From: Micromonosporaceae bacterium
GTDB lineage: Bacteria; Actinomycetota; Actinomycetes; Mycobacteriales; Micromonosporaceae
Assembly (NCBI GenBank): GCA_019689695.1
Contig: JADGHA010000032.1
Coordinates: 1-16,960, forward strand
Direction of reading: 5' to 3'
DNA length: 16,960 nucleotides
Shown here: piece after piece, positions 6,767 through 13,415 of the stretch
How the letters are laid out: each line of letters opens with the position of its first letter
Position numbering within the stretch: the stretch's first letter is position 1
The notes under the pieces: generated by a model
What the model was told of the DNA's origin: nothing
Seen by the model: the letters and a program-made list of their open reading frames with translations, nothing else
The model's database searches: none
Made by a program: the position numbers and the translations under genes

Positions 6767-7341
6767 TGCCCGACCCCGGCCCGATCGCGGCGCTGACGGA
6801 CCGTGCCGTGGACCTGACCCGGTTCCGCCACGCATTCCAGCAGGTCCCGGGAGCCGTCGCCATCATCCTCGTGCCGTCCGGAGACCCCGGTATCACCGGC
6901 ATCACCTGCACCTCGGCCGCGTCGCTGTCAGGGACGCCACCGATGGCGATGGTCGCGGTGGACGACCGGACCGGCGTCGCGCAAAGCGCCCGGCAGGCGG
7001 GGCGGTTCAGCATCAACTACCTGGCCGCTGACCGGGCCGGCTGGGCCCGTGCGTTCTCCGCGCGGGGCCACGCGCTGGATGACCTGCTCGCGGTCATCGT
7101 GCCCGGCCGCAGCGGCGTGCCGACCTTGGCGACCGGCACCACCGCGGTGCTCGAGTGCCGGGTGGACGCCATCCACCGAGGCGGTGACCACTGGATCCTG
7201 TGCGGGACCGTGCTGCACGCCCGGTCCCAGGCCGACGCCCGTCCGCTGGTGTACCACGCGGGGCGCTACGGCACCTTCACCCAACACACAACCGACGCGA
7301 TCGACGGGCCCAACGCCCACACCGCAGCCGGAGCACGTTGA
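6766..7341 (+). CDS. NAD(P)H:flavin reductase, two-component monooxygenase partner
   Basis: The 191-residue protein has the flavin-reductase-like split-barrel fold of HpaC-type FMN reductases. Recognisable parts are FRHAFQQVPGAVAIILVP, GITCTSAASLSGTPPMAMVAVD (about 44-65), the FSINYLA strand (about 82-88) and the C-terminal PLVYHAGRYG. Such enzymes use NAD(P)H to make free reduced FMN or FAD for a flavin-dependent oxygenase. The likely client is the luciferase-like monooxygenase at 13412-14623, in the next transcription unit. The ATG at 6766 is preferred over the ATG at 6763 because GGAGGAG (6754-6760) is better spaced; either start overlaps the ApbE stop and implies translational coupling. 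The substrate-specific oxygenase cannot be inferred from the reductase alone. Confidence 0.88.
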   Translation: MPDPGPIAALTDRAVDLTRFRHAFQQVPGAVAIILVPSGDPGITGITCTSAASLSGTPPMAMVAVDDRTGVAQSARQAGRFSINYLAADRAGWARAFSARGHALDDLLAVIVPGRSGVPTLATGTTAVLECRVDAIHRGGDHWILCGTVLHARSQADARPLVYHAGRYGTFTQHTTDAIDGPNAHTAAGAR

Positions 7342-7424
7342 GTGCCGCGGCCGGGCCGCCAGGCCGGGCCACGGTCACCGCACCGGCGGTCACACTCGTT
7401 CGTCTCACAAAGGAATCACCGGTC

Positions 7425-8486
7425 ATGAACAGACGTCTGAGCCGGGGCCTGGTCGCCGTCGCGACGTGCGCCCTGGTGGCTTCGTGCGGGCACGGCGACG
7501 ACAACGGTTCCAGCTCGGGAAACGGCAAAGACCTCGCCACGGTGCGCATCGGTTCGGAGAAGGTCACCTCCGACGCGGGCATCTTCATCGCCGACAAGTT
7601 GGGGTACTTCAAGGAAGTCGGCATCAAGGTGGAGTACGTCCGGCTCAAGGACGCACCCACCATCACCAACGCGTTGGCCACCGGACGGCTGGAGGTGGCC
7701 GGTGCGTCCCTGGCGCCGGGCGTCTTCGCGTCCGGCAACCAGAACATCGGGCTGAAGATCGTAGGCGACAAGCAGAGCATCCGCCCCGGGGTGTCGGCCA
7801 CCCGGTTCGCGGTCAAGCCGGAGTACGACCGCGGCGACATCAAGCAGACGCTCAACGCCCTGCGAGGCAAGAAGATCGCCGTGCACAGCAAGCTGTCCAT
7901 CCAGGTCTTCATGCTGAACAACCTGTTGCAGCACAACGGCATGAGCATGTCGGACTTCCAGGTGGTGCCGGTGCAAGCACCGGACCAGGTCGCGGCGTTC
8001 AAGGGTGGTTCCATCGACGCGGCCGTGATGCTGGAGCCCTACCTGACCCAGGGCATCCGGGAGGGCGTGGTGAAGCTCGCGTCGGACATGACGGAGACCG
8101 CGCCGCCCGAGGGCGAGGTGCTCACCGGACTGATCTACGGCAAGACCATGCTGGAGAACCGGGAGCTGGGCAACAACTTCATGCTGGCGTACATGCGGGG
8201 CGTGCGCGCGTACAACGACGCCATGTTCTACGGCAAGAACAAGGACCAGGTCGTCAGCATCATCGCCAAGGAGGCGGACAAGCCGGAAGACCTCATCAGG
8301 AACACCTTCCCGGCCGGGCTCGACCCCGAGCAGCGGCTGGACCCGGCGTACCTGGGTCGGTTGCAGGACTTCTACGTCGCGCAGAAGGTCCTCGACAAAC
8401 CGACCGACATCAACTCCCTGATCGATACCTCATTCGCCGAGAACGCGGTCAAGAAGCTGGGCAAGTACCAGCCGCCGAAGTCGTGA
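7425..8486 (+). CDS. ABC transporter substrate-binding lipoprotein, NMT1/SsuA type
   Basis: The 353-residue protein starts with a lipoprotein signal: MNRR, a hydrophobic core and the lipobox VASC, so Cys21 would be lipidated and the mature protein anchored outside the membrane. A Gly/Ser-rich linker follows. The remainder is a periplasmic-binding fold of the SsuA/TauA/NMT1 group (VRIGSEKVTSDAGIFIADKLGYFKEVGIKVEYV, then GSIDAAVMLEPYLTQGIREG). That group binds sulfonates, taurine, nitrate, aromatic acids or pyrimidine precursors, so the ligand is open. The start at 7425 follows AAAGGAA at slightly long spacing. The 83 bases before it hold a duplicated GGCCGGGCC (7349-7357, 7362-7370) and a short ACCGC/GCGGT repeat (7377-7381, 7386-7390), but no clear promoter. 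Downstream ATPase and permease genes complete the importer. Confidence 0.92.
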   Translation: MNRRLSRGLVAVATCALVASCGHGDDNGSSSGNGKDLATVRIGSEKVTSDAGIFIADKLGYFKEVGIKVEYVRLKDAPTITNALATGRLEVAGASLAPGVFASGNQNIGLKIVGDKQSIRPGVSATRFAVKPEYDRGDIKQTLNALRGKKIAVHSKLSIQVFMLNNLLQHNGMSMSDFQVVPVQAPDQVAAFKGGSIDAAVMLEPYLTQGIREGVVKLASDMTETAPPEGEVLTGLIYGKTMLENRELGNNFMLAYMRGVRAYNDAMFYGKNKDQVVSIIAKEADKPEDLIRNTFPAGLDPEQRLDPAYLGRLQDFYVAQKVLDKPTDINSLIDTSFAENAVKKLGKYQPPKS

Positions 8487-8490
8487 CCGC

Positions 8491-8526
8491 GGGCCGCGGC
8501 GGCACGCGGAACGGCCGCCGCGGCCC
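8491..8526 (+). repeat. Perfect 13-bp hairpin between binding-protein and ATPase genes
   Basis: The arm at 8491-8503 is the exact reverse complement of 8514-8526, with a 10-base loop. The stem is almost all G and C and starts four bases after the binding-protein stop. There is no T-run, and the ATPase ribosome binding site follows at about 8534. Such hairpins can stop 3' exonuclease decay or cause partial termination, giving more binding protein than ATPase or permease. The function is inferred; the structure is read directly. Confidence 0.75.
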
Positions 8527-8544
8527 AGTTGTCGAGGAGAACCT

Positions 8545-9402
8545 ATGACGCCCCCAGACGGGTCAGCGGTACGGATCGAGAACCTGAGCAAGACGTTCCT
8601 CAGCCGCAACGGCACGGCGCTACAGGCGTTGCACGACGTCAACCTGGATGTGGCGCGCGGCGAGGTGGTGGCCATCATCGGGCCGAGCGGGTGCGGCAAG
8701 AGCTCGCTGCTGCGCATCCTCGCCGGCTTGGACGGCAACTACGACGGCCGGGTGCACTGGCGGCTGGCCGACGCCGCCGCTCCGGCTGGTGGTACCGGGG
8801 CGCAGCTGACCAGCGCGACGGTCTTCCAGGCCGACTCCACGCTGCCGTGGCTGACCGTCGCGAACAACATCAGGCTGGGTATGCGCAGGCTGCGCCTCGA
8901 CCGCGGTGAGATGGACGCCCGGGTGCGGGAGGTCCTGCGGCTGGTCGGACTGGACGGGTTCGAGCGCGCGTACCCGCACGAGCTGTCCGGTGGCATGAGG
9001 CAGCGGGTCGCCATCGCCCGCGCGCTGGCGACCCGCCCGCATCTGCTGCTCATGGACGAACCGCTGGCCGCGCTGGACGCGCAGACGCGGTTGGTCATGC
9101 AGCAGGAGCTGATCGGCATCTGGCGGCAGACCCACTCCACGGTCGTGTACGTCACGCACGACATCGAGGAAGCTGTCACGGTCGCGGACCGGGTGGTGGT
9201 GCTCACCGCCCGGCCGGGCCGGATCCGGCTGGTCCGCCAGGTCGCCCACAGCAGCGACAGCGTCACCGAGATGCGGCGGGAGCAGGCGTTCGGCGACCTG
9301 GTCGTGGAGCTGTGGGAAGCAATCGCCGAGGAGGTCGGGGTGTCGCTGTCGTCGTCCGGCGGCGGGTCCGGGTCCGAGTCCGCAAGGGTGGTGGCACGAT
9401 GA
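8545..9402 (+). CDS. ABC transporter ATP-binding protein, SsuB/TauB type
   Basis: The 285-residue ATPase energises the importer at the inner face of the membrane. All nucleotide-binding motifs are present: Walker A GPSGCGKS (46-53), the Q-loop in VFQADSTLPW, the signature LSGGMRQRVAIARAL, Walker B LLLMDEPLAALD and the switch His in VTHDIEEAV. The family match is to nitrate/sulfonate/taurine-type ATPases that pair with NMT1/SsuA binding proteins. A loop after the first beta strands (ADAAAPAGGTGAQLTSA, about 74-90) is slightly longer than usual. The start at 8545 follows GAGGAG at six bases. The stop overlaps the permease ATG (ATGA at 9399-9402), showing tight coupling. The Ser/Gly-rich C-terminal tail looks disordered. 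Confidence 0.94.
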   Translation: MTPPDGSAVRIENLSKTFLSRNGTALQALHDVNLDVARGEVVAIIGPSGCGKSSLLRILAGLDGNYDGRVHWRLADAAAPAGGTGAQLTSATVFQADSTLPWLTVANNIRLGMRRLRLDRGEMDARVREVLRLVGLDGFERAYPHELSGGMRQRVAIARALATRPHLLLMDEPLAALDAQTRLVMQQELIGIWRQTHSTVVYVTHDIEEAVTVADRVVVLTARPGRIRLVRQVAHSSDSVTEMRREQAFGDLVVELWEAIAEEVGVSLSSSGGGSGSESARVVAR

Positions 9403-10265
9403 GCGTACGCAGCGTGTCTGGCGCAGCGGCGACCGTGACGGCCCGGTCGCAGCCGGATGCCTCGGCGGCGGTGACCCGGTTGCGCCGGCAGCGCGCCCGC
9501 GAGCAGCGCCGCCGACGGGCCTGGGCGGTGCTCACCCCGATCGCGCTGCTGTGCCTGTGGGAGGTCGCCAGCCGGGTCGGGCTGCTGGACGAGCGGTTCT
9601 TCCCGTCCCCGGTGAAGATCGTCGCGGACTCGGGGAGGTACCTCGCCGAGCCGGACCAGCGGGCCGCGTTGCTGGACCACCTCGGGCAGTCAGCCACCAG
9701 GCTGTTCCTCGGGTTCCTGCTGGGCTCCGCGGCCGGGCTCATCGTCGGCCTGGCCATGGGGCTCTACCCGGTGACCCGGTACGCGCTGAGCGCCGTCATC
9801 AACGGCACCTACCCGCTGCCCAAGCTGACCCTGTTCCCGCTCATGATCATCTTCTTCGGGATCGGCAACACCAGCATGATCGCCCTGGTGGCGCTGGGCG
9901 TGTTCTTCATGGTCAGCATCAACACCACGTCGGGCGTCATGTACAGCAACCCGATCTACAGCGACGTGGCTCAGGCATTCCAGCTGCCCCGGCTGGTGCG
10001 GCTGCGCCTGATCACGATCCCGGCCGCGATCCCGTCCGTGGTCACCGGCCTGCGGCTGGGCTTCGGCCAGGCGCTGATCATCGTGGTGGCCACCGAGTTC
10101 GTCGCCGGCGACGGTGGCGTCGGCTACCTGATCTGGAACTCGTGGCAGGTGCTCAACGTCCCGCAGATGTTCCTGGGCCTGGCCATCGTCGGGCTGACCG
10201 GGTGGCTGGTCTCCGCCGGCATCAGCTGGCTGGGCAAGCTGCTCGCGCCGTGGCAGGAGGACTGA
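9399..10265 (+). CDS. ABC transporter permease, SsuC/TauC type
   Basis: The 288-residue membrane protein has an Arg-rich N-terminus (about 29-40) and then hydrophobic segments near 43-60, 102-124, 140-155, 158-175, 222-236 and 256-275, typical of BPD_transp_1 permeases. The ATPase-coupling region with the EAA-like loop is QAFQLPRLVRLRLITIPAAIPSVVTGLRLG-type sequence at about 192-221. It forms the channel for the substrate delivered by the upstream lipoprotein, probably as a homodimer. The ATG at 9399 overlaps the ATPase stop and is preferred over an upstream in-frame start at 9312 that would lie inside the ATPase gene. The next gene begins one base after its stop. Confidence 0.93.
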   Translation: MSVRSVSGAAATVTARSQPDASAAVTRLRRQRAREQRRRRAWAVLTPIALLCLWEVASRVGLLDERFFPSPVKIVADSGRYLAEPDQRAALLDHLGQSATRLFLGFLLGSAAGLIVGLAMGLYPVTRYALSAVINGTYPLPKLTLFPLMIIFFGIGNTSMIALVALGVFFMVSINTTSGVMYSNPIYSDVAQAFQLPRLVRLRLITIPAAIPSVVTGLRLGFGQALIIVVATEFVAGDGGVGYLIWNSWQVLNVPQMFLGLAIVGLTGWLVSAGISWLGKLLAPWQED

Positions 10266-10266
10266 G

Positions 10267-11142
10267 ATGCACGAACCGACCGAGCACACCGTGCTGGCCG
10301 CCGGCTTCCGCACCCACTACTGGGAAGCGGGGCCACCGGAGCCGGCCGAGGCGACCGTCGTCCTGGTGCACGAGGGCGCGGTCGGTGCGGACGCCGCCAC
10401 CACCTGGGGCGCGCTCATACCATTGCTGGCGCGGCGCTACCGGGTGCTCGCGCCTGATCTGCTGGGCTACGGCGACACCGACAAGGTGGTGTACCTGGAC
10501 CGCCCGCCGCACCAATTCCGGGCCGCGCACCTGGCCGCGTTCTGCGAGCAGGTCGGCGTGGCGGCCGCCGGCGCCCACTTCGTGGGGCACTCGCTGGGCG
10601 GTTCGCTGGTGCTTCGGGCGCTGGCCAGGGCCACGCCGGTGCTGCCGGCCCGCAGCGGGGTGAGCATCAGCGGCACCGGCGGCCCGTGGCGGTCGGCCGC
10701 CGGCGTCGCCGAGCTCGGCCGGTTCGACGGCACCGAGCAGGACGTCTGGCGGCTGGTCCGGCTCATGGTGGATGACTACCCCGGCCTGGCGGACGTGGTG
10801 CGCGCCAGGTACGCGAACACCCGCAAGCCCGGCCACGTGGAGGCGTGTCTGGCCGCCCGGCTGTCGCACCCGACCATGCCCCGCCCGGCGGGCGACGACG
10901 GCTGGCCCGCCGCGCTGCGGGACTGCCCGGTGCCGATCCTGGTCATCGGGGGAGAGCGGGACCCGCTGCTGGAGCCGGGCTGGACCAAGCATTTCGCCCA
11001 GGTGTCACCGCTGGTCAGCGTGCAGACCCTGGACAGCCGCCACGCGCCGAACATGGACCAGCCGGAGACGGTGGCCCGGCTGCTGTTCGACTTCTTCGAC
11101 CGTTCGGCGTCCGCCGATCGACCGCACGGTGGCGCCGGGTGA
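10267..11142 (+). CDS. Alpha/beta hydrolase, possible C-C or ester hydrolase
   Basis: The 291-residue protein has the alpha/beta hydrolase fold with a complete triad: Ser109 in the nucleophile elbow GHSLGGS, Asp232 in GGERDPLLE and His259 in SRHAPNMDQPE. The oxyanion region reads VHEGAVGADAATTW, and the following YRVLAPDLLGYGDTDK is close in layout to meta-cleavage-product hydrolases, which split C-C bonds of ring-fission products. It could equally be a lactonase or esterase. ATG 10267 lies one base after the permease stop and follows GGAGGA, so it belongs to the same operon; its stop overlaps the next start (GTGA). The transporter and a CMD-like gene on either side suggest it acts on a ring-opened catabolic intermediate. 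Confidence 0.88.
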   Translation: MHEPTEHTVLAAGFRTHYWEAGPPEPAEATVVLVHEGAVGADAATTWGALIPLLARRYRVLAPDLLGYGDTDKVVYLDRPPHQFRAAHLAAFCEQVGVAAAGAHFVGHSLGGSLVLRALARATPVLPARSGVSISGTGGPWRSAAGVAELGRFDGTEQDVWRLVRLMVDDYPGLADVVRARYANTRKPGHVEACLAARLSHPTMPRPAGDDGWPAALRDCPVPILVIGGERDPLLEPGWTKHFAQVSPLVSVQTLDSRHAPNMDQPETVARLLFDFFDRSASADRPHGGAG

Positions 11143-11711
11143 GCGCGGTGGCTGGCACCCCTCGGCTGCCCAGGTTGACCACAGTGGACCTCACCGACCA
11201 GCAGCTAGCGCTGTACCGCACCATTGTGGACGGTCCACGACAGCGGGACGCCGGGGCGTTCGCGGTCGCCGACCAGGACGGCGTGCTGAGCGGGCCGTAC
11301 CGGGCCATGCTGCTGAGCCCCGCGGTCGGGGCGGCGCTGGAGCGGGTCGGAGTGGCTGTGCGGTACCACGCCAGCCTGCCGCCGGCCGTGCGGGAGCTGG
11401 CAATCCTGCTGGTGGCCACGCACTGCCGGTGCCCGGTGGAGTGGCGCGCCCACGAGCAGCTGGCCCGGCAGGCGGGCGTGCCCGAGCAGACAATCGCCAG
11501 CCTGCACACCGACTCGCCCGCGCTGCTGGACGAACCGGCCGAGGTCGGGTACGCGTTCGTCCGCCAGCTGCTGACCACGCACCGGGTGGCCGACGACGTC
11601 TTCGCGCGGGCGGTGGCGCTGTGGACGCGCGCGGGGGTGTTCGAACTGGTCGCGACGGTGGGCTACTACCAGCTGATCGCCGGCATCAACAACGCGTTCG
11701 AGGTGACGTAG
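11139..11711 (+). CDS. Carboxymuconolactone decarboxylase (CMD/AhpD)-like protein
   Basis: The 190-residue all-helical protein matches the CMD/AhpD superfamily. The core is SLPPAVRELAILLVATHCRCPVEW-type sequence (about 79-102), with Glu101-Trp102 and His105, the E-W...H pattern of the CMD branch. Two cysteines (96 and 98) are spaced C-x-C, not the C-x-x-C of AhpD peroxidases, so peroxidase activity is unlikely. The C-terminal GVFELVATVGYYQLIAGINNAF is also typical. True CMD decarboxylates gamma-carboxymuconolactone in protocatechuate breakdown; many relatives act on other lactones or have no assigned reaction. The GTG at 11139 overlaps the hydrolase stop. The rest of the protocatechuate pathway is absent, so a different substrate is likely. 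Confidence 0.83.
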   Translation: MSAVAGTPRLPRLTTVDLTDQQLALYRTIVDGPRQRDAGAFAVADQDGVLSGPYRAMLLSPAVGAALERVGVAVRYHASLPPAVRELAILLVATHCRCPVEWRAHEQLARQAGVPEQTIASLHTDSPALLDEPAEVGYAFVRQLLTTHRVADDVFARAVALWTRAGVFELVATVGYYQLIAGINNAFEVT

Positions 11712-11726
11712 GGGAGGAGTCGTGGC

Positions 11727-12581
11727 GTGATGTGGCTGGACGGGCGGGCGGTGGTGGTCACCGGAGCCGGTCGCGGGCTGGGCCGGGCGTACGCGCGGCA
11801 CGCCGCCGGCCACGGCGCGGCTGTGGTGGTCAACGATGTGGACGCGCAGGCGAGCCAGCGGGTGGCCGAGGAGATCCGGGCGGCCGGCGGCACCGCGGTG
11901 GCCAGTAGCCACACGGTGGCCGAGCCGGACCAGGCGGCGGCCCTCATCGACCTGTGCGTGGCCGAGTTCGGCGCCATCGACGGGCTGGTCAACAATGCCG
12001 GGGTTTTCTGGCAGGCGCCGCCCTGGGCGGCGGACGTCGAGCGGATCCGCGCCCTGGTCGACGTGAACCTGCTCGGCACTATTTACTGCGGACTATCGGC
12101 GATCGGTCGGATGCGCGAGCGGGGGCGCGGTGGCGCGCTGGTCAACGTGACCTCCGGCACCCACCTGGGGCATCCGGGCACCGCTGTGTACGGCGCCACC
12201 AAGGGCGCGGTGGCCTCGCTCACCTACGGCTGGGCGCTGGACCTGCTGTCCGAGGGCATCCGGGTGAACGCGATCTCGCCGCTCGCGGTCACCGAGATGA
12301 AGTTGCCGCCGCACGACGGGCATGCCACGCCCGAGGAGGTGGCGCCGGTGGTGACGTTCCTGCTCAGTGACGCGGCCGCCGGCATCACCGGCCAGGTGGT
12401 CCGGCGGGCCCGGCGAGGCCTGGGTCTGGTCGGCCACCCGGCCATCGGCGACATGGTGGACGCGGACCGCTGGGAGGTGGTCGACGTGGCGCGGGCGTTC
12501 CAGGGTCCGCTGCGGCGGCTGGAGCCGGTCGGATACGGGGAGCACCAGGTGCGGCCGGCGGCCGCCCTTGCCGAAAACTAG
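11727..12581 (+). CDS. Short-chain dehydrogenase/reductase with C-terminal extension (SDR 1)
   Basis: The 284-residue SDR has the cofactor motif VTGAGRGLG (11-19), an acidic residue after the second strand (NDVD, about 36-39) that favours NAD(H), the NNAG motif (89-92) and the catalytic Ser143, Tyr155 and Lys159 (YGATK). It would oxidise a secondary alcohol or reduce a ketone. After the SDR core, residues about 215-284 form an extension (TGQVVRRARRGLGLVGHPAIG...). Similar tails are seen in some SDRs linked to lipid or xenobiotic catabolism. GTG 11727 is chosen because GGGGAGGAG lies seven bases before it; ATG 11730 is equally in frame. It closes this transcription unit: the next promoter overlaps its last codons. 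Confidence 0.9.
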   Translation: MMWLDGRAVVVTGAGRGLGRAYARHAAGHGAAVVVNDVDAQASQRVAEEIRAAGGTAVASSHTVAEPDQAAALIDLCVAEFGAIDGLVNNAGVFWQAPPWAADVERIRALVDVNLLGTIYCGLSAIGRMRERGRGGALVNVTSGTHLGHPGTAVYGATKGAVASLTYGWALDLLSEGIRVNAISPLAVTEMKLPPHDGHATPEEVAPVVTFLLSDAAAGITGQVVRRARRGLGLVGHPAIGDMVDADRWEVVDVARAFQGPLRRLEPVGYGEHQVRPAAALAEN

Positions 12582-12596
12582 TACTATCTTTAGGAT
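12568..12596 (+). promoter_or_regulatory. Promoter of the monooxygenase operon
   Basis: TTGCCG (12568-12573) and TAGGAT (12591-12596) are separated by 17 bases; TAGGAT is a very common actinomycete -10 box. The promoter overlaps the end of SDR 1. Transcription would begin near 12603, about 36 bases before the GTG at 12639. The AT-rich stretch contrasts sharply with its surroundings. Confidence 0.6.
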
Positions 12597-12597
12597 A
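12577..12597. promoter_or_regulatory. Shared operator-like element, copy 2
   Basis: ACTAGTACTATC leads into the inverted repeat TATC-TTTAG-GATA (12585-12597), covering the -10 box. It matches the element at 5727-5747 at 16 of 21 positions, with the arms compensating (TATG/CATA there, TATC/GATA here) so that dyad symmetry is kept. TAGTACTA (12579?-12586 region) is itself palindromic, so a second overlapping site is possible. Confidence 0.5.
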
Positions 12598-12638
12598 AAA
12601 AGGCGTCGACGATGCCGCCCGGCAGAACGGAGGCTGGC

Positions 12639-13415
12639 GTGACGATGACCGAAGTGGACAGTGCGGATCGCCTGCTGTTCCTGCACGACGCGGATGTCGT
12701 ACCTGGTCCGGTCGGCGCGCTGGCACAGCTTGCCGAGCAGCTGGTGGTGGAGGTGCCGCGGCATCCCGGGTTCGGCACCGAGCTCGATGACGCGGCGCGG
12801 GATTGGGACAGCGTCGCCGACCTCGCCCAGCATTACCTGTCCACCATGCCGGCGGGACAGCCCACGCACCTGGCCGGCGCCGGCTTCGGCGGCTGGATCG
12901 CGCTGGAGATGGCGGTGCGCGCCGCGGACCGCTTCGCGTCGCTCATCCTGGTCGCGCCGTACGGGGTGAAGCTGTTCGGCCCGACCGATCGGGAGTTCGC
13001 CGACGTCCTGCTGCTGGATCCGGTGGAGGTCGTGGAGCTCGGCTGGGCTGACCCGGCCGCCTGCCACGGGTTGCGCATGCCCGGGTTCCCGCCCGGCCAG
13101 GACGACGAGCAGATCGAGCGGGCGTTCCTGGACCGGGAGGCGCTGTGCCGGTACGCGTGGAAGCCGTTCATGCACGATCCGCGGCTGCGCCGCTGGCTGC
13201 ACCTGGTCACCATCCCCACGCTGGTGATCGCCGGGGAACGGGACCGGCTGGTGAGCCCGGAACACAGCCGGCAGCTCGCCGGCCTGCTTCCCTCAGCGCG
13301 GTACGTGGAGCTGCCCGGCACCGGGCACTACCCGTACCTCGAGTCGCCGGACGCCTTCACCGCGGCCGTCACGTCCTTCCTCGCCACGCGCCAGAAGATG
13401 GGAGCCGAACAGTGA
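12639..13415 (+). CDS. Alpha/beta-hydrolase fold protein lacking the nucleophile Ser
   Basis: The 258-residue protein has the overall fold and order of an alpha/beta hydrolase. The nucleophile elbow reads LAGAGFGGWIAL, with Gly82 (codon GGC, 12882-12884) where relatives have Ser (GASFGGW-like). The acid Asp202 (GERDRLV) and His230 (GTGHYPYLE) remain. The usual HG oxyanion motif is also changed (LFLHDADVVPGP). It is therefore probably not a standard serine hydrolase. It could be a cofactor-independent oxygenase, lyase, binding protein or inactive partner. The GTG at 12639 is chosen because GGAGG (12629-12633) lies five bases before it; ATG 12612 would sit about nine bases from the predicted transcript start with no binding site. 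The stop overlaps the monooxygenase start (GTGA at 13412-13415), implying a joint function. Confidence 0.85.
   Translation: MTMTEVDSADRLLFLHDADVVPGPVGALAQLAEQLVVEVPRHPGFGTELDDAARDWDSVADLAQHYLSTMPAGQPTHLAGAGFGGWIALEMAVRAADRFASLILVAPYGVKLFGPTDREFADVLLLDPVEVVELGWADPAACHGLRMPGFPPGQDDEQIERAFLDREALCRYAWKPFMHDPRLRRWLHLVTIPTLVIAGERDRLVSPEHSRQLAGLLPSARYVELPGTGHYPYLESPDAFTAAVTSFLATRQKMGAEQ

Noticed and set aside
7342..7424. Riboswitch, such as a thiamine element, before the NMT1-type binding-protein gene
   Set aside because: The gap is only 83 bases and no conserved thiamine-element core was seen; only short GC repeats are present.
7425..10265. Naming the importer ssuABC (alkanesulfonate)
   Set aside because: The binding-protein family covers many substrates and no sulfur-specific gene is evident nearby.
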